Assembly (NCBI GenBank): GCA_900765525.1
Contig: CAAFRY010000283.1
Span: 1 to 17,373, forward strand
Source: an uncultured Blautia sp.
GTDB lineage: Bacteria > Bacillota > Clostridia > Lachnospirales > Lachnospiraceae
Length of the DNA: 17,373 bases
Reading direction: 5' to 3'
In this document: positions 1 through 6,989 of the stretch, piece by piece
Position numbering within the stretch: the first letter of the stretch is position 1
How the letters are laid out: every line of letters begins with the position of its first letter
The notes under the pieces: model-generated
Database searches by the model: none
Seen by the model: the letters and a program-made list of their open reading frames with translations, nothing else
Told to the model about the DNA's origin: nothing
Translations under genes and position numbers: made by a program

Positions 1-88
1 AACCTTGAGAGTCGCTATAAAGTTCGTTGGTAGCTACGCCTGTGTGGACTTTCACCACAGAATACGGGCATGCCCGTCATACAAATAA
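1..88 (+). other. Unassigned left edge, possibly the 3' end of a gene
   Basis: One plus-strand frame is open from base 2 to a TAA at 86-88 (28 codons, ending ACPSYK) and is followed within 3 bases by a strong hairpin. That arrangement would suit the tail of a gene entering from the left. An open run of this length is expected by chance fairly often, and I do not recognise the peptide. A structured RNA end is an alternative, because 43-59 can also form a small stem (TGTGG with CCACA). I make no functional call. Confidence 0.2.
64..77. repeat. 14-bp perfect palindrome ACGGGCATGCCCGT
   Basis: Bases 64-77 read identically on both strands. The palindrome lies just before a second, larger hairpin (91-116) at the left edge. 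It could be a protein-binding site or a chance feature. Nothing nearby decides between these. Confidence 0.5.
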
Positions 89-90
89 AC

Positions 91-116
91 GCAGCCCGGC
101 AGCAATGCCGGGCTGC
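91..116. terminator. Strong GC hairpin, probable terminator
   Basis: A perfect 10-bp stem (GCAGCCCGGC at 91-100 with GCCGGGCTGC at 107-116) closes a 6-base loop. No U-run follows on the plus strand. On the minus strand the next ten bases are GTTTATTTGT, which is moderately T-rich. It probably ends a transcript coming from the left or isolates the Nudix promoter from upstream reading, but its direction is unclear. Confidence 0.45.
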
Positions 117-168
117 TGTGTGAACAGTAATAAATTCTGCAATTGAATTTTGCAGTTTTCTAAATTTG

Positions 169-197
169 TTGCACCTGTCAGAAAAAAGAGGTATACT
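169..197 (+). promoter_or_regulatory. Sigma-A promoter of the Nudix gene
   Basis: TTGCAC at 169-174 and TATACT at 192-197 are separated by exactly 17 bases. Transcription would start near 204, about 50 bases before the Nudix start codon. This is the only good promoter-like pair in the 255-base left edge. Confidence 0.65.
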
Positions 198-255
198 ACC
201 AGTAGAGAAACACAACGCAGACACAGAGAGTGTCTTTAGCAGGAGGATGTGCAAA

Positions 256-708
256 ATGATTGAAGCAACAAGCTGTGGCGGGGGGGTAATTTATCGGGGA
301 AAGATACTGACCTTGTACAAATCCTACAAGCATAAGTATGAAGGCTGGGTGCTGCCCAAGGGAACAGTAGAGAAAGGCGAGGATTATAAGGCCACGGCCT
401 TGCGAGAAGTGAGAGAAGAGGCAGGGGTAACTGCAAGCATTATTAAATATGTAGGCAAAAGCCAGTATAGCTTTTGCGTACCTGAGGATACTGTAGAAAA
501 GAGTGTTTATTGGTACCTGATGTCTGCAAGCAGCTATTACAGCAGGCCGCAGAGGGAAGAATACTTTGTAGATTCCGGTTTTTATAAGTTCCATGAAGCT
601 TACCATCTTTTGCGTTTTTCCAATGAGAAGCAAATATTGGAAAAGGCTTATCATGAATATTTAGATTTAAAAAAAGCAAACCTTTGGGGTAATCGAAAGT
701 ATTTTTAG
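256..708 (+). CDS. Nudix hydrolase
   Basis: This 150-residue protein has a complete Nudix box at residues 36-58, matching G-x5-E-x7-R-E-V-x-E-E-x-G-V. The box is preceded by WVLPKG, an arrangement common in Nudix enzymes that cleave dinucleoside polyphosphates or other nucleoside diphosphates linked to a group X. Family knowledge places the catalytic metal ions on the glutamates of the REVREE core. The substrate cannot be read from the sequence. I chose ATG 256 because AGGAGG at 241-246 lies 9 bases upstream. ATG 247 directly abuts that site, and the more distant in-frame starts lack one. The gene is monocistronic, with its own promoter at 169-197 and terminator at 714-760. It sits next to a polyphosphate kinase, so a role in nucleotide pool cleaning is plausible but only inferred. 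Confidence 0.9.
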   Translation: MIEATSCGGGVIYRGKILTLYKSYKHKYEGWVLPKGTVEKGEDYKATALREVREEAGVTASIIKYVGKSQYSFCVPEDTVEKSVYWYLMSASSYYSRPQREEYFVDSGFYKFHEAYHLLRFSNEKQILEKAYHEYLDLKKANLWGNRKYF

Positions 709-713
709 GGAAG

Positions 714-760
714 AGCTGCCGCATTAAACAAACCCATACTGTTTACTGCGGCGGCTTTTT
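714..760 (+). terminator. Rho-independent terminator after the Nudix gene
   Basis: The left arm from 714 (AGCTGCCGCATTAAACA) pairs with the right arm ending at 755 (TGTTTACTGCGGCGGCT) with one or two mismatches. A run of five T follows at 756-760. It begins six bases after the Nudix stop codon. The GCTGCCGCA core recurs in the hairpin between fakA and recG. Confidence 0.8.
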
Positions 761-816
761 CTAAAAAGAATATAAAAAATATACGGGCAGTGACCCGGAA
801 GAAGGAGGCGCTGATT

Positions 817-2331
817 ATGCTGGAACAGATTGACCTTACGAAAAAAATGGAGAAAAAGATTTATCAGGAGCAGATGGAGATTATGGAACCCCAGCTGGCT
901 AAGCTCCAGCGGGAATGCAAGGCTTTGGGGATTCCGGTGATTATTGTATTCGAAGGATTAGGTGCCTCCGGTAAGGGCCTGCAAATCAGCAGACTTATCT
1001 ATCCTCTTGACCCAAGAGGTTTCCAGGTATTTGCCGTTAAGCGGGCAACAGAGGAGGAGCAGATGCATCCTTTCCTGTGGAGATTCTGGACTAAGACCCC
1101 TCAGAAAGGGCGCATTGCTATTTTTGATACCAGCTGGTACAGAAAGGTTTCTTTGGACCGGTTTGAAAACAAGATGTCAGGGGAAGAATTAAATTATGCT
1201 TACCAGGAAATCAATACCTTTGAGCGTACCTTGGCTGACGACGGAACGGTGCTGATTAAGTTTTTCCTGGACATCAGCCAGAAAGAGCAGAAAAAGCGTT
1301 TTGATAAGCTGCTGGAATCTAAGGAGACAGCCTGGCGTGTCAGCAAGCAGGACATAAAGCGGAACAAGGAGTACGACCAGTATAAACAGATGAATGAAGA
1401 AATGCTGGAAAAAACAGAGTCCGCCTATGCACCCTGGACGATTATTGAGGCCCATGACAGACGGTTTGCCACAGCCAAAATTTATGCTACGGTTATCCGG
1501 CGGCTGAAAGAGAAAATAGAAGAGCTGCAGGAATCCAGACTGGCAGAGGAGACTAGGAAAGATACAGGTGGGGAAAAAGCGGAAGAAAAGCTGGATAAGA
1601 AGTTCCTGGAATCCTCTACCCTAAGTAAGGCGGATTTAAGTCTGGCCTATACCAAGGAAGAATACAAGGAAAAATTGAAAAAGCTTCAGGACCGTATGGC
1701 TATTCTTCACAGTGAACTTTACCGGAGAAGGATTCCCGTAGTGCTGGGCTTTGAAGGATGGGATGCCGGCGGCAAGGGAGGGGCTATTAAAAGACTGACA
1801 GAGCCTATGGACCCCAGAGGCTATATGGTAAGTCCCACAGCCTCTCCTTCCGCTACAGAAAAAAGCCATCACTATCTCTGGCGTTTCTGGAACGCCATGC
1901 CAAAGGACGGACATATCACTATTTTTGACAGAACCTGGTATGGAAGGGTAATGGTGGAAAGAATCGAGGGCTTCTGCACCAGAGAAGAGTGGAAGAGAGC
2001 TTACCGGGAAATCAACGATATGGAGGCCCATCTGGCCCATTCCGGCGCTATTGTGCTGAAATTCTGGATGCAGATAGATAAGGATGAGCAGGAGCGCAGA
2101 TTCAAGGAACGTATGGAGAATCCGGAAAAGCAGTGGAAGATTACAGATGAAGACTGGCGGAACAGGGAGAAATGGGACCAGTATGAGGAGGCTGTGAATG
2201 AGATGATTATCAAAACCTCTACGTCCTACGCACCCTGGATTATTGTAGAAGGAAACAATAAATACTATGCCAGGATTAAAGTCCTGGAAGCTGTGGTTAA
2301 TGCCATAGAAGAGAGGATAAAAAATGATTAG
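817..2331 (+). CDS. pap: Polyphosphate:AMP phosphotransferase, tandem PPK2 domains
   Basis: This 504-residue protein has two PPK2 domains in tandem, the layout of class II PPK2 enzymes, which use polyphosphate to phosphorylate AMP to ADP. In the C-terminal half the Walker A loop is GWDAGGKG (314-321) and the Walker B/lid motif is FDRTWYGR with D371 and R372. Both are canonical. In the N-terminal half the corresponding loop is GLGASGKG (47-54) and the second motif reads FDTSWYRK (D104, T105), so the conserved Arg after Asp is missing. The N-terminal copy is therefore likely weakened or structural, as reported for other two-domain members. A charged linker near residues 235-275 separates the copies. 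ATG 817 was chosen because GAAGGAGG at 801-808 lies 8 bases upstream. The GTG at 790 has no ribosome site. The substrate assignment (AMP rather than ADP) comes from the family architecture. Confidence 0.9.
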   Translation: MLEQIDLTKKMEKKIYQEQMEIMEPQLAKLQRECKALGIPVIIVFEGLGASGKGLQISRLIYPLDPRGFQVFAVKRATEEEQMHPFLWRFWTKTPQKGRIAIFDTSWYRKVSLDRFENKMSGEELNYAYQEINTFERTLADDGTVLIKFFLDISQKEQKKRFDKLLESKETAWRVSKQDIKRNKEYDQYKQMNEEMLEKTESAYAPWTIIEAHDRRFATAKIYATVIRRLKEKIEELQESRLAEETRKDTGGEKAEEKLDKKFLESSTLSKADLSLAYTKEEYKEKLKKLQDRMAILHSELYRRRIPVVLGFEGWDAGGKGGAIKRLTEPMDPRGYMVSPTASPSATEKSHHYLWRFWNAMPKDGHITIFDRTWYGRVMVERIEGFCTREEWKRAYREINDMEAHLAHSGAIVLKFWMQIDKDEQERRFKERMENPEKQWKITDEDWRNREKWDQYEEAVNEMIIKTSTSYAPWIIVEGNNKYYARIKVLEAVVNAIEERIKND

Positions 2332-2354
2332 GAAGCCGGGTGGACGGAGATTTT

Positions 2355-2687
2355 ATGTTGAACTGGTATAAAGGGCTGTATGTTGGCGATAATGCAAAAA
2401 AGAAGAAAAAAAAGCTGATACGAAGGATTAATGCAGGGGCAGGGGTGGTGGATGTATATCTGATTACTCTTGCCCGGAATCCAAGAGACCAGTTGGATAT
2501 TTTTTCTGCTAATGAGCTGCTGCAAAAAGTGAGAAGGCAAAGCTGCCCCATAATTGTGGGTCTGTGCTGCGGATATTGGGAAGCCTTGGAGCTGGTGCAG
2601 CGGCTGGTGCAGGAAACCTACAGACAGACCGGGACGGGACAAGTCAGGCGGTGGCTGGAAGAACAGATAGGAGAGGACTGCAGGTGA
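2355..2687 (+). CDS. Conserved small protein of unknown function in the gerW cluster
   Basis: This 110-residue soluble-looking protein has a basic stretch of about six lysines near residue 15, then a central segment (VVDVYLITLARNP, DIFSANELL) and a hydrophobic strand CPIIVGLCCGYWEAL followed by an amphipathic helix. There is no signal peptide or membrane span. I know no function for it. It begins 23 bases after the PPK2 stop codon and ends one base before the start codon of the DUF2953 gene, so it is very likely co-transcribed with ytfI and gerW homologues and may act in sporulation. ATG 2355 has GGAG at 2346-2349. GTG 2340 is an alternative in-frame start with AGGA six bases upstream, which would add five residues. 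Confidence 0.75.
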   Translation: MLNWYKGLYVGDNAKKKKKKLIRRINAGAGVVDVYLITLARNPRDQLDIFSANELLQKVRRQSCPIIVGLCCGYWEALELVQRLVQETYRQTGTGQVRRWLEEQIGEDCR

Positions 2688-2688
2688 C

Positions 2689-3747
2689 ATGATAGTGCTA
2701 CATATTTTAGGGATTCTATTAAAAATCATAGGCATTCTGCTTCTGGTTCTTTTGGGATTAGTTCTTTTGGTCCTGCTGCTGGTTCTGCTTTGCCCCGTCA
2801 GATACAGGGGTAAAGGCTATAAGGAAGGAAAAGATTTTGGAGGAATCCTGAGCGTTTCCTGGCTGTGGCATCTGATTTCCCTGAGATTCTGGTATGACAG
2901 CCGGGAGGGAAATCCGGAATATTCCATAAAGCTTTTCGGCATTTCTCTGAAAAAACTGCTGGCCTTTTTGGAAAAAAGAAGGGACAGAAAAGCCGAAGCA
3001 TTAAAAGCTAAAGAGCTTTCCTCCCTAAAAACAGAGGGAGAGGTTACGGTTCAGGAAAAAGAGAATGAGGATGGAGAAGGCCAGGCTGGGAAAGAAAAGC
3101 TGGCGGCTGCGGAGAAAAGTGAGACAGAAAGCACTAGAACAGAAAGTAGTAAAGCAGAAAGCAGTAAAGCAGAAAGCAGTAAAGCAGAAAGCAGTAAAAC
3201 AGAAAGCAGCGAAACAGTCAGTCCGTCCTCTGCCCAGTCAGAGAGCAGACAGCAGTCCCACAAAGAAGAAAAAGGGCTTTTTGGAGTCTTGCGAAGGATT
3301 GGTGATTTCTGGAAATCTCTTTTTCGTTTGCCGGGTAAGCTATGGAAGGCTATGAAAAATTTCAAGTTAACAGTGGAGAAAATTTGTGCTAAAATAGGAA
3401 AAATAAGAGATTTTCTGGAAACCCAAGAATTTCAAAGAGGCAGAGATTTGGTATTCCGGGAAAGTAAAACATTGCTGAGAAAGGTGCTGCCCAGAAAGAT
3501 GGAAGGAAGCATCGCTTTTGGAACAGAAGACCCCTGCCTGACAGGAGAAATTCTGGCGGCAGTAAGCATATTTTATCCTTTGTATGGGGAACATTTTACC
3601 ATAGAGCCTTATTTTGACCAGAAGATATTGGAAGGCTGGTTTTCCTTTAAAGGGAGAATACGAGGGATTCATTTTCTGCTCACAGCTTTTCGATTGTTGA
3701 TAAGTTCAGATATTCGTTATATTATCAAGCATTTTAAACATCATTAA
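2689..3747 (+). CDS. ytfI: DUF2953 (YtfI-like) membrane-anchored protein
   Basis: The 352-residue protein starts with a long, almost purely aliphatic membrane segment (about residues 2-36, Leu/Ile/Val). A basic region and a highly charged low-complexity middle (about 105-195) follow. The C-terminal domain (about 255-352) has the DUF2953 pattern LTGEILAAVSIFYPLYG, then IEPYFDQKILEGWFSFKGRI. In Bacillus subtilis the homologue ytfI lies immediately upstream of ytfJ (gerW), as here, where the gap to gerW is 12 bases. The role is not established and a spore-formation function is inferred from that linkage. The middle region carries six 15-bp tandem repeats encoding TESTR, TESSK, three AESSK and TESSE, making it longer than typical family members. 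The ribosome site (AGAGGA at 2672-2677) lies inside the preceding gene. Confidence 0.8.
   Translation: MIVLHILGILLKIIGILLLVLLGLVLLVLLLVLLCPVRYRGKGYKEGKDFGGILSVSWLWHLISLRFWYDSREGNPEYSIKLFGISLKKLLAFLEKRRDRKAEALKAKELSSLKTEGEVTVQEKENEDGEGQAGKEKLAAAEKSETESTRTESSKAESSKAESSKAESSKTESSETVSPSSAQSESRQQSHKEEKGLFGVLRRIGDFWKSLFRLPGKLWKAMKNFKLTVEKICAKIGKIRDFLETQEFQRGRDLVFRESKTLLRKVLPRKMEGSIAFGTEDPCLTGEILAAVSIFYPLYGEHFTIEPYFDQKILEGWFSFKGRIRGIHFLLTAFRLLISSDIRYIIKHFKHH
3124..3213 (+). repeat. Six-copy 15-bp in-frame tandem repeat
   Basis: Units start at 3124, 3139, 3154, 3169, 3184 and 3199. The three middle units are identical (GCAGAAAGCAGTAAA) and the outer ones differ by one to a few bases. Because the unit is a multiple of three, copy-number change would alter protein length without breaking the frame. 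It encodes residues 146-175 of the DUF2953 protein. Confidence 0.95.
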
Positions 3748-3759
3748 GGAGGAACCGAT

Positions 3760-4188
3760 ATGGCTTCAGAAAACAATTTTCAATCTACAGTAGAGTCCCT
3801 GTTTAAGGGAATGGACAGCTTTATTTCTACCAAAACCGTTGTGGGAGACGCTATCACAGTGGGAGATACCATTATCCTGCCGCTGGTGGATGTATCCTTT
3901 GCCGTTGGAGCAGGAGCCTTCTCCGGAGAGAAAAAGAATAACGGCGGCGGAGGAATGGGCGGAAAGGTTTCTCCCAGTGCAGTGCTGGTAATTTCAAACG
4001 GCGTGACTAAGCTGGTGAATATCAGAAATCAGGACGGCCTTACTAAGATACTGGATATGGTGCCGGATTTCTTCAATAAGTTTACAGAGGGAAAGAAAAG
4101 TGAAGAGGTTCTCTCCAGTTCCGGAACAGAGAAAGCTTCCGCTGATAAAAAGGAGAAGGACACTGCCGGCGAAGCCCAAGAAAATTAA
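3760..4188 (+). CDS. gerW: GerW family sporulation protein (YtfJ)
   Basis: This 142-residue protein matches the GerW/YtfJ family: an N-terminal helix (VESLFKGMDSFIST), the core VVGDAITVGDTIILPLVDVSFAVGAG, a glycine-rich turn (NNGGGGMGG) and the strand pair SAVLVISNGVTKLVNI, ending in PDFFNKF. In B. subtilis GerW is made in the forespore and is needed for normal germination with certain nutrients. The C-terminal 30 residues are a charged Lys/Glu/Ser tail. AAGGAGG at 3746-3752 lies 7 bases before ATG 3760 and overlaps the stop codon of the preceding gene, so translation is probably coupled. It is the last gene of its cluster, with a terminator 25 bases downstream. Confidence 0.9.
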   Translation: MASENNFQSTVESLFKGMDSFISTKTVVGDAITVGDTIILPLVDVSFAVGAGAFSGEKKNNGGGGMGGKVSPSAVLVISNGVTKLVNIRNQDGLTKILDMVPDFFNKFTEGKKSEEVLSSSGTEKASADKKEKDTAGEAQEN

Positions 4189-4212
4189 GGCATAAAATGA
4201 AAAAGAACCCTT

Positions 4213-4246
4213 AAACCCCTGGAGTGATTTCTGCCAGGGGTTTTTT
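4213..4246 (+). terminator. Rho-independent terminator after gerW
   Basis: A perfect 10-bp stem (AAACCCCTGG at 4213-4222 with CCAGGGGTTT at 4234-4243) closes an 11-base loop. Six T occupy 4241-4246. It ends the cluster 2355-4188. Confidence 0.9.
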
Positions 4247-4296
4247 CTGCATCACGGGCATATACTATAGGGAGGAGATTTGAGGAGAAACAGAAT

Positions 4297-4434
4297 ATGC
4301 GCCGTGTGTGCGGACTTGTGTTGTTTTGTATGGGAATCGGACTTTTTGTGGCTCTGATTTTTCCCAAGACCTTTCTTATGGTGGTGGCTGCGGCCCTGTG
4401 TCTCCTTGCAGGCTATAATCTGTTCTGCGGATAG
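4297..4434 (+). CDS. 45-residue two-helix membrane protein
   Basis: ATG 4297 opens a 45-codon frame ending with TAG at 4432-4434. The product starts MRRVCGLVLFCMGIGLFVAL, then IFPKTF, then a second hydrophobic stretch MVVAAALCLLAGYNL, ending FCG. That is two membrane helices joined by a short Pro-Lys turn, with a basic N-terminus and four cysteines (positions 5, 11, 35, 44). TGAGGAG at 4281-4287 gives a well-placed ribosome site 9 bases upstream. I recall similar small proteins near gerW in Clostridia but know of no function. It follows the gerW terminator, so it needs its own promoter or read-through. Length is too short for coding statistics, so the case rests on the ribosome site and the coherent two-helix pattern. 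Confidence 0.65.
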   Translation: MRRVCGLVLFCMGIGLFVALIFPKTFLMVVAAALCLLAGYNLFCG

Positions 4435-4498
4435 ACATAAATCCTACAAAGACCTTGCATGAGAGAACCTTACAGAAAAGGTAAAGGGAATTAAAGGG

Positions 4499-4549
4499 AA
4501 AAAAACGGGACCGCAGGCCGGATACATGTTCCGGTGTTACGGTCCCGTT
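4499..4549 (-). terminator. Rho-independent terminator of rpmB
   Basis: Read on the minus strand, a 10-bp stem (4540-4549 with 4504-4513) with a GC-rich inner stem is followed by about seven T (the plus-strand A-run at 4499-4505). It starts 20 bases past the L28 stop codon. The plus strand has no T-run after the hairpin, so the site works in one direction only. Confidence 0.85.
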
Positions 4550-4568
4550 ATGTGTTCAATCATCAAAA

Positions 4569-4757
4569 TTAAGCTCTTTCTACTTTGCCGCTTCTTAAGC
4601 AGGAAGTACAAACATACATTTTTTTCGCATTTCCGTTTTCTGTTTTAACTTTTACAGATTTGATGTTGGATTTCCACATTTTGTTTGTTCTTCTATGAGA
4701 ATGGCTCACATTGTTTCCAAAATGAGCGCCTTTTTCACAAATTGCGCACTTTGCCAT
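4569..4757 (-). CDS. rpmB: 50S ribosomal protein L28
   Basis: The 62-residue product MAKCAICEKGAHFGNNVSHS..., with RRTNKMWKSNIKSV and a C-terminal YVCTSCLRSGKV, is the short bacterial L28. It is the zinc-binding form: CxxC at 4/7 and CxxC at 50/53 are all present. L28 is a structural component of the large subunit. In many bacteria a cysteine-free paralogue replaces the zinc form under zinc starvation, and none is visible in this window. AGGGAGG lies about 8 bases upstream of the ATG on the minus strand. It is transcribed alone, divergently from the asp23-fakA genes, the same arrangement as in B. subtilis. Confidence 0.97.
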   Translation of the reverse strand: MAKCAICEKGAHFGNNVSHSHRRTNKMWKSNIKSVKVKTENGNAKKMYVCTSCLRSGKVERA

Positions 4758-4814
4758 GGTAGCACCTCCCTAAATAAAAGATTGAGTCTTTGTCCTAAAC
4801 TCACAACACTAGCT

Positions 4815-4843
4815 ATTTTAGCAGAAATAATTTGGTTTTGCAA
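4815..4843 (-). promoter_or_regulatory. Sigma-A promoter of rpmB
   Basis: On the minus strand TTGCAA (4838-4843) and TAAAAT (4815-4820) are 17 bases apart, and TGC directly before the -10 makes it an extended -10 site. The start would be near 4808, giving a leader of about 50 bases. That leader contains a weak inverted repeat, TGAGT with ACTCA. Confidence 0.75.
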
Positions 4844-4891
4844 GTAAAATATCAAAAAAAATAAATTATTATTTCGTTTTGGGAAAAGATA

Positions 4892-4900
4892 TGGTAGAAT
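4892..4900 (+). promoter_or_regulatory. Extended -10 promoter of the asp23-fakA operon
   Basis: TGG-TAGAAT at 4892-4900 is an extended -10 box. The -35 region (about 4872-4877, TTTCGT) is poor. The predicted start near 4907 is 25 bases before the Asp23 start codon. It is arranged back to back with the rpmB promoter. Confidence 0.6.
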
Positions 4901-4931
4901 AGCAATATAAAAATTATGGAGGTGTCCGTGC

Positions 4932-5288
4932 ATGAATGGATTTGTTGATACAGGTTTAGGAAAAATTACGATTGATACAGATGTCATTGCCACTTATGCA
5001 GGAAGCGTAGCGGTCGAATGTTTTGGGATAGTAGGTATGGCTGCAGTAAGTATGAAGGACGGATTGGTAAAACTTTTGAAAAGGGACAGTCTGAAGCATG
5101 GAATCAACGTGTCCTTGGCAGATAATAAAATCACTTTGGAATTTCATGTAATCGTAGCCTACGGAGTGAGTATCTCCGCTGTATCCGATAACCTGATTAG
5201 CAATGTAAAATATAAGGTTGAGGAATTTACCGGTCTTACCATAGAAAAAATCAACATCCTGGTAGAAGGCGTGAGAGTAATTGATTGA
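4932..5288 (+). CDS. yloU: Asp23/Gls24 family protein (YloU)
   Basis: The 118-residue product has the Asp23 (DUF322) pattern: GKITIDTDVIATYAGSVAVECFGIVGM near the start, HGINVSLADNKITLEFHVIVAYGVSI in the middle, and the closing VEEFTGLTIEKINILVEGVRV. Family members are abundant cytoplasmic or membrane-associated proteins linked to envelope stress, and no enzymatic activity is known. There is no signal or transmembrane segment. GGAGG at 4918-4922 lies 9 bases before the ATG. The gene is 18 bases upstream of fakA, and the pair is one of the most conserved in Firmicutes, so co-transcription is very likely. Confidence 0.93.
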   Translation: MNGFVDTGLGKITIDTDVIATYAGSVAVECFGIVGMAAVSMKDGLVKLLKRDSLKHGINVSLADNKITLEFHVIVAYGVSISAVSDNLISNVKYKVEEFTGLTIEKINILVEGVRVID

Positions 5289-5306
5289 TGAAGGAGGAAA
5301 CTTGTT

Positions 5307-6968
5307 TTGAATACCAATACTGTTGACGCAAAAACCCTGGGGCGTATGTTCCTGTCCGGGGCAAAGAATCTGGAAGCTAAGAAAGAATGGATAAACGAGC
5401 TGAATGTTTTCCCGGTTCCTGACGGTGATACAGGAACAAATATGACGTTGACGATTATGTCTGCTGCCTCAGAGGTAAGTGCCATAGAAGAGCCTGATAT
5501 GAAGACCCTGGCCAAGGCCATTTCTTCCGGTTCATTGAGAGGGGCAAGAGGTAATTCCGGTGTAATCCTTTCCCAGCTTTTAAGAGGTTTTACCAAGGTT
5601 ATAGAAAAGCAGGAAGAGGTAGATGCGCCTGTTTTTGCCAGAGCCTTTGAAAAGGGCGTGGAGACGGCTTATAAGGCAGTTATGAAGCCTAAGGAGGGAA
5701 CTATTCTCACCGTGGCTAAAGGAGCAGCCCAGAAAGCAGCAGAGATAGCGGAAGATTGTGAAAGCCTGGAGAGCTTCTTTACTGACGTGCTGAAGGAAGC
5801 GGAAAGCGTACTGGCCCGTACACCGGAAATGCTGCCTGTTTTAAAAGAGGCAGGAGTTGTGGATTCCGGCGGACAGGGACTTGTGGAAGTTTTGAGAGGA
5901 GCCCTGGACGGGTATCTGGGTAAGGAAATAAACCTGGAATTTGAGAAGCCTAAGACCTCCCTTTCCCTTTCTAAACCAGTATCTCAGGAAGAAAGCCATA
6001 TTAAATTCGGATATTGTACAGAGTTTATCATTATGCTGGACAAGGAGTTCCCGGAAAAAGAAGAACTGGCCTTTAAGGATTATCTGATGTCTATCGGAGA
6101 CTCTCTTGTTGTTGTGGCAGATGACGAAATTGTGAAGGTGCATGTACATACCAATGCCCCTGGAGATGCCATCCAGAAGGCGCTGACGTATGGACAGCTT
6201 TCAAATATGAAGATTGATAATATGAGACTGGAACACCATGAGAAGGTCATCAAGGAGTCTGAGAAGCTGGCTGCCCAGCAGGCGGAACAGAAGAAAGAGG
6301 AGCCTTGGAAGGAAGTCGGTTTTATCTCCGTATCCGTAGGTGAGGGAATGGGAGATATTTTCAGAGAGCTGGGAGCAGATTACCTGATTGAAGGGGGACA
6401 GACCATGAATCCCAGCACAGAAGATGTGCTGCAGGCTATTTCCCAGGTAAATGCCAAAAATATTTTTATCTTCCCTAACAATAAGAACATTATCCTGGCA
6501 GCTAATCAGGCCAGAGATTTAACAGAGGATAAAAATATTGTAGTAGTACCTACCAAGACCATTCCCCAGGGAATCACAGCTTTGATTTCCTTTGTGCCGG
6601 ACAAGTCTGTGGAAGAAAATACAGCCCAGATGATGGAGGCCATGGAAAATGTAAAGACCGGACAGGTTACTTATGCAGTGCGGGACACTAAGATTGATGA
6701 CAAGGAAATCCGTCAGGGAGACATTATGGGTATTGGCGACAAGGGTATTCTGGCAGTGGGACAGGATATTCAGCAGGTTGCTCTTCAGATGGTGCAGGAG
6801 ATGGCTGACGAGGATGCAGAGCTAATCAGTATTTATTATGGCTCCGACGTGTCAGAAGAACAGGCGGAGGCTTTGTGCCAGCAGTTGGAGGAAAGCTACC
6901 CTGATTTTGATGTGGAGATGAATAATGGCGGACAGCCCATATATTATTATGTGATTTCCGTGGAATAG
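5307..6968 (+). CDS. fakA: Fatty acid kinase catalytic subunit FakA (DAK2 domain, YloV)
   Basis: The 553-residue product is full length for FakA, which phosphorylates fatty acids held by FakB carrier proteins so that exogenous fatty acids can enter phospholipid synthesis. The N-terminal DhaL-like kinase domain carries NVFPVPDGDTGTNMT with D39 and D41 as expected metal ligands, then SGSLRGARGNSGVILSQLLRG and VDSGGQGLVEVLRGAL. The middle domain has VHVHTNAPG with H279 and H281, matching the histidine pair of Staphylococcus aureus FakA. The C-terminal third (about 340-553) resembles a FakB-like fold. It starts with TTG at 5307, with AAGGAGG at 5291-5297 nine bases upstream. No FakB gene is in this window, so the carrier must be encoded elsewhere. 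Confidence 0.94.
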   Translation: MNTNTVDAKTLGRMFLSGAKNLEAKKEWINELNVFPVPDGDTGTNMTLTIMSAASEVSAIEEPDMKTLAKAISSGSLRGARGNSGVILSQLLRGFTKVIEKQEEVDAPVFARAFEKGVETAYKAVMKPKEGTILTVAKGAAQKAAEIAEDCESLESFFTDVLKEAESVLARTPEMLPVLKEAGVVDSGGQGLVEVLRGALDGYLGKEINLEFEKPKTSLSLSKPVSQEESHIKFGYCTEFIIMLDKEFPEKEELAFKDYLMSIGDSLVVVADDEIVKVHVHTNAPGDAIQKALTYGQLSNMKIDNMRLEHHEKVIKESEKLAAQQAEQKKEEPWKEVGFISVSVGEGMGDIFRELGADYLIEGGQTMNPSTEDVLQAISQVNAKNIFIFPNNKNIILAANQARDLTEDKNIVVVPTKTIPQGITALISFVPDKSVEENTAQMMEAMENVKTGQVTYAVRDTKIDDKEIRQGDIMGIGDKGILAVGQDIQQVALQMVQEMADEDAELISIYYGSDVSEEQAEALCQQLEESYPDFDVEMNNGGQPIYYYVISVE

Positions 6969-6989
6969 AAAATAAAAGCGTGATAAGGC

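Noticed and set aside
196..654. Long minus-strand open frame (152 codons) across the Nudix gene
   Set aside because: It is antisense to a gene with a complete Nudix box, lacks a ribosome site and has no recognisable domain, so it is a shadow.
4259..4267. CATATACTA upstream of the 45-residue gene, resembling a sigma-K or sigma-E -10 box
   Set aside because: No matching -35 lies at the required spacing, because the upstream bases are the gerW terminator T-run. It is too weak to list as a promoter.
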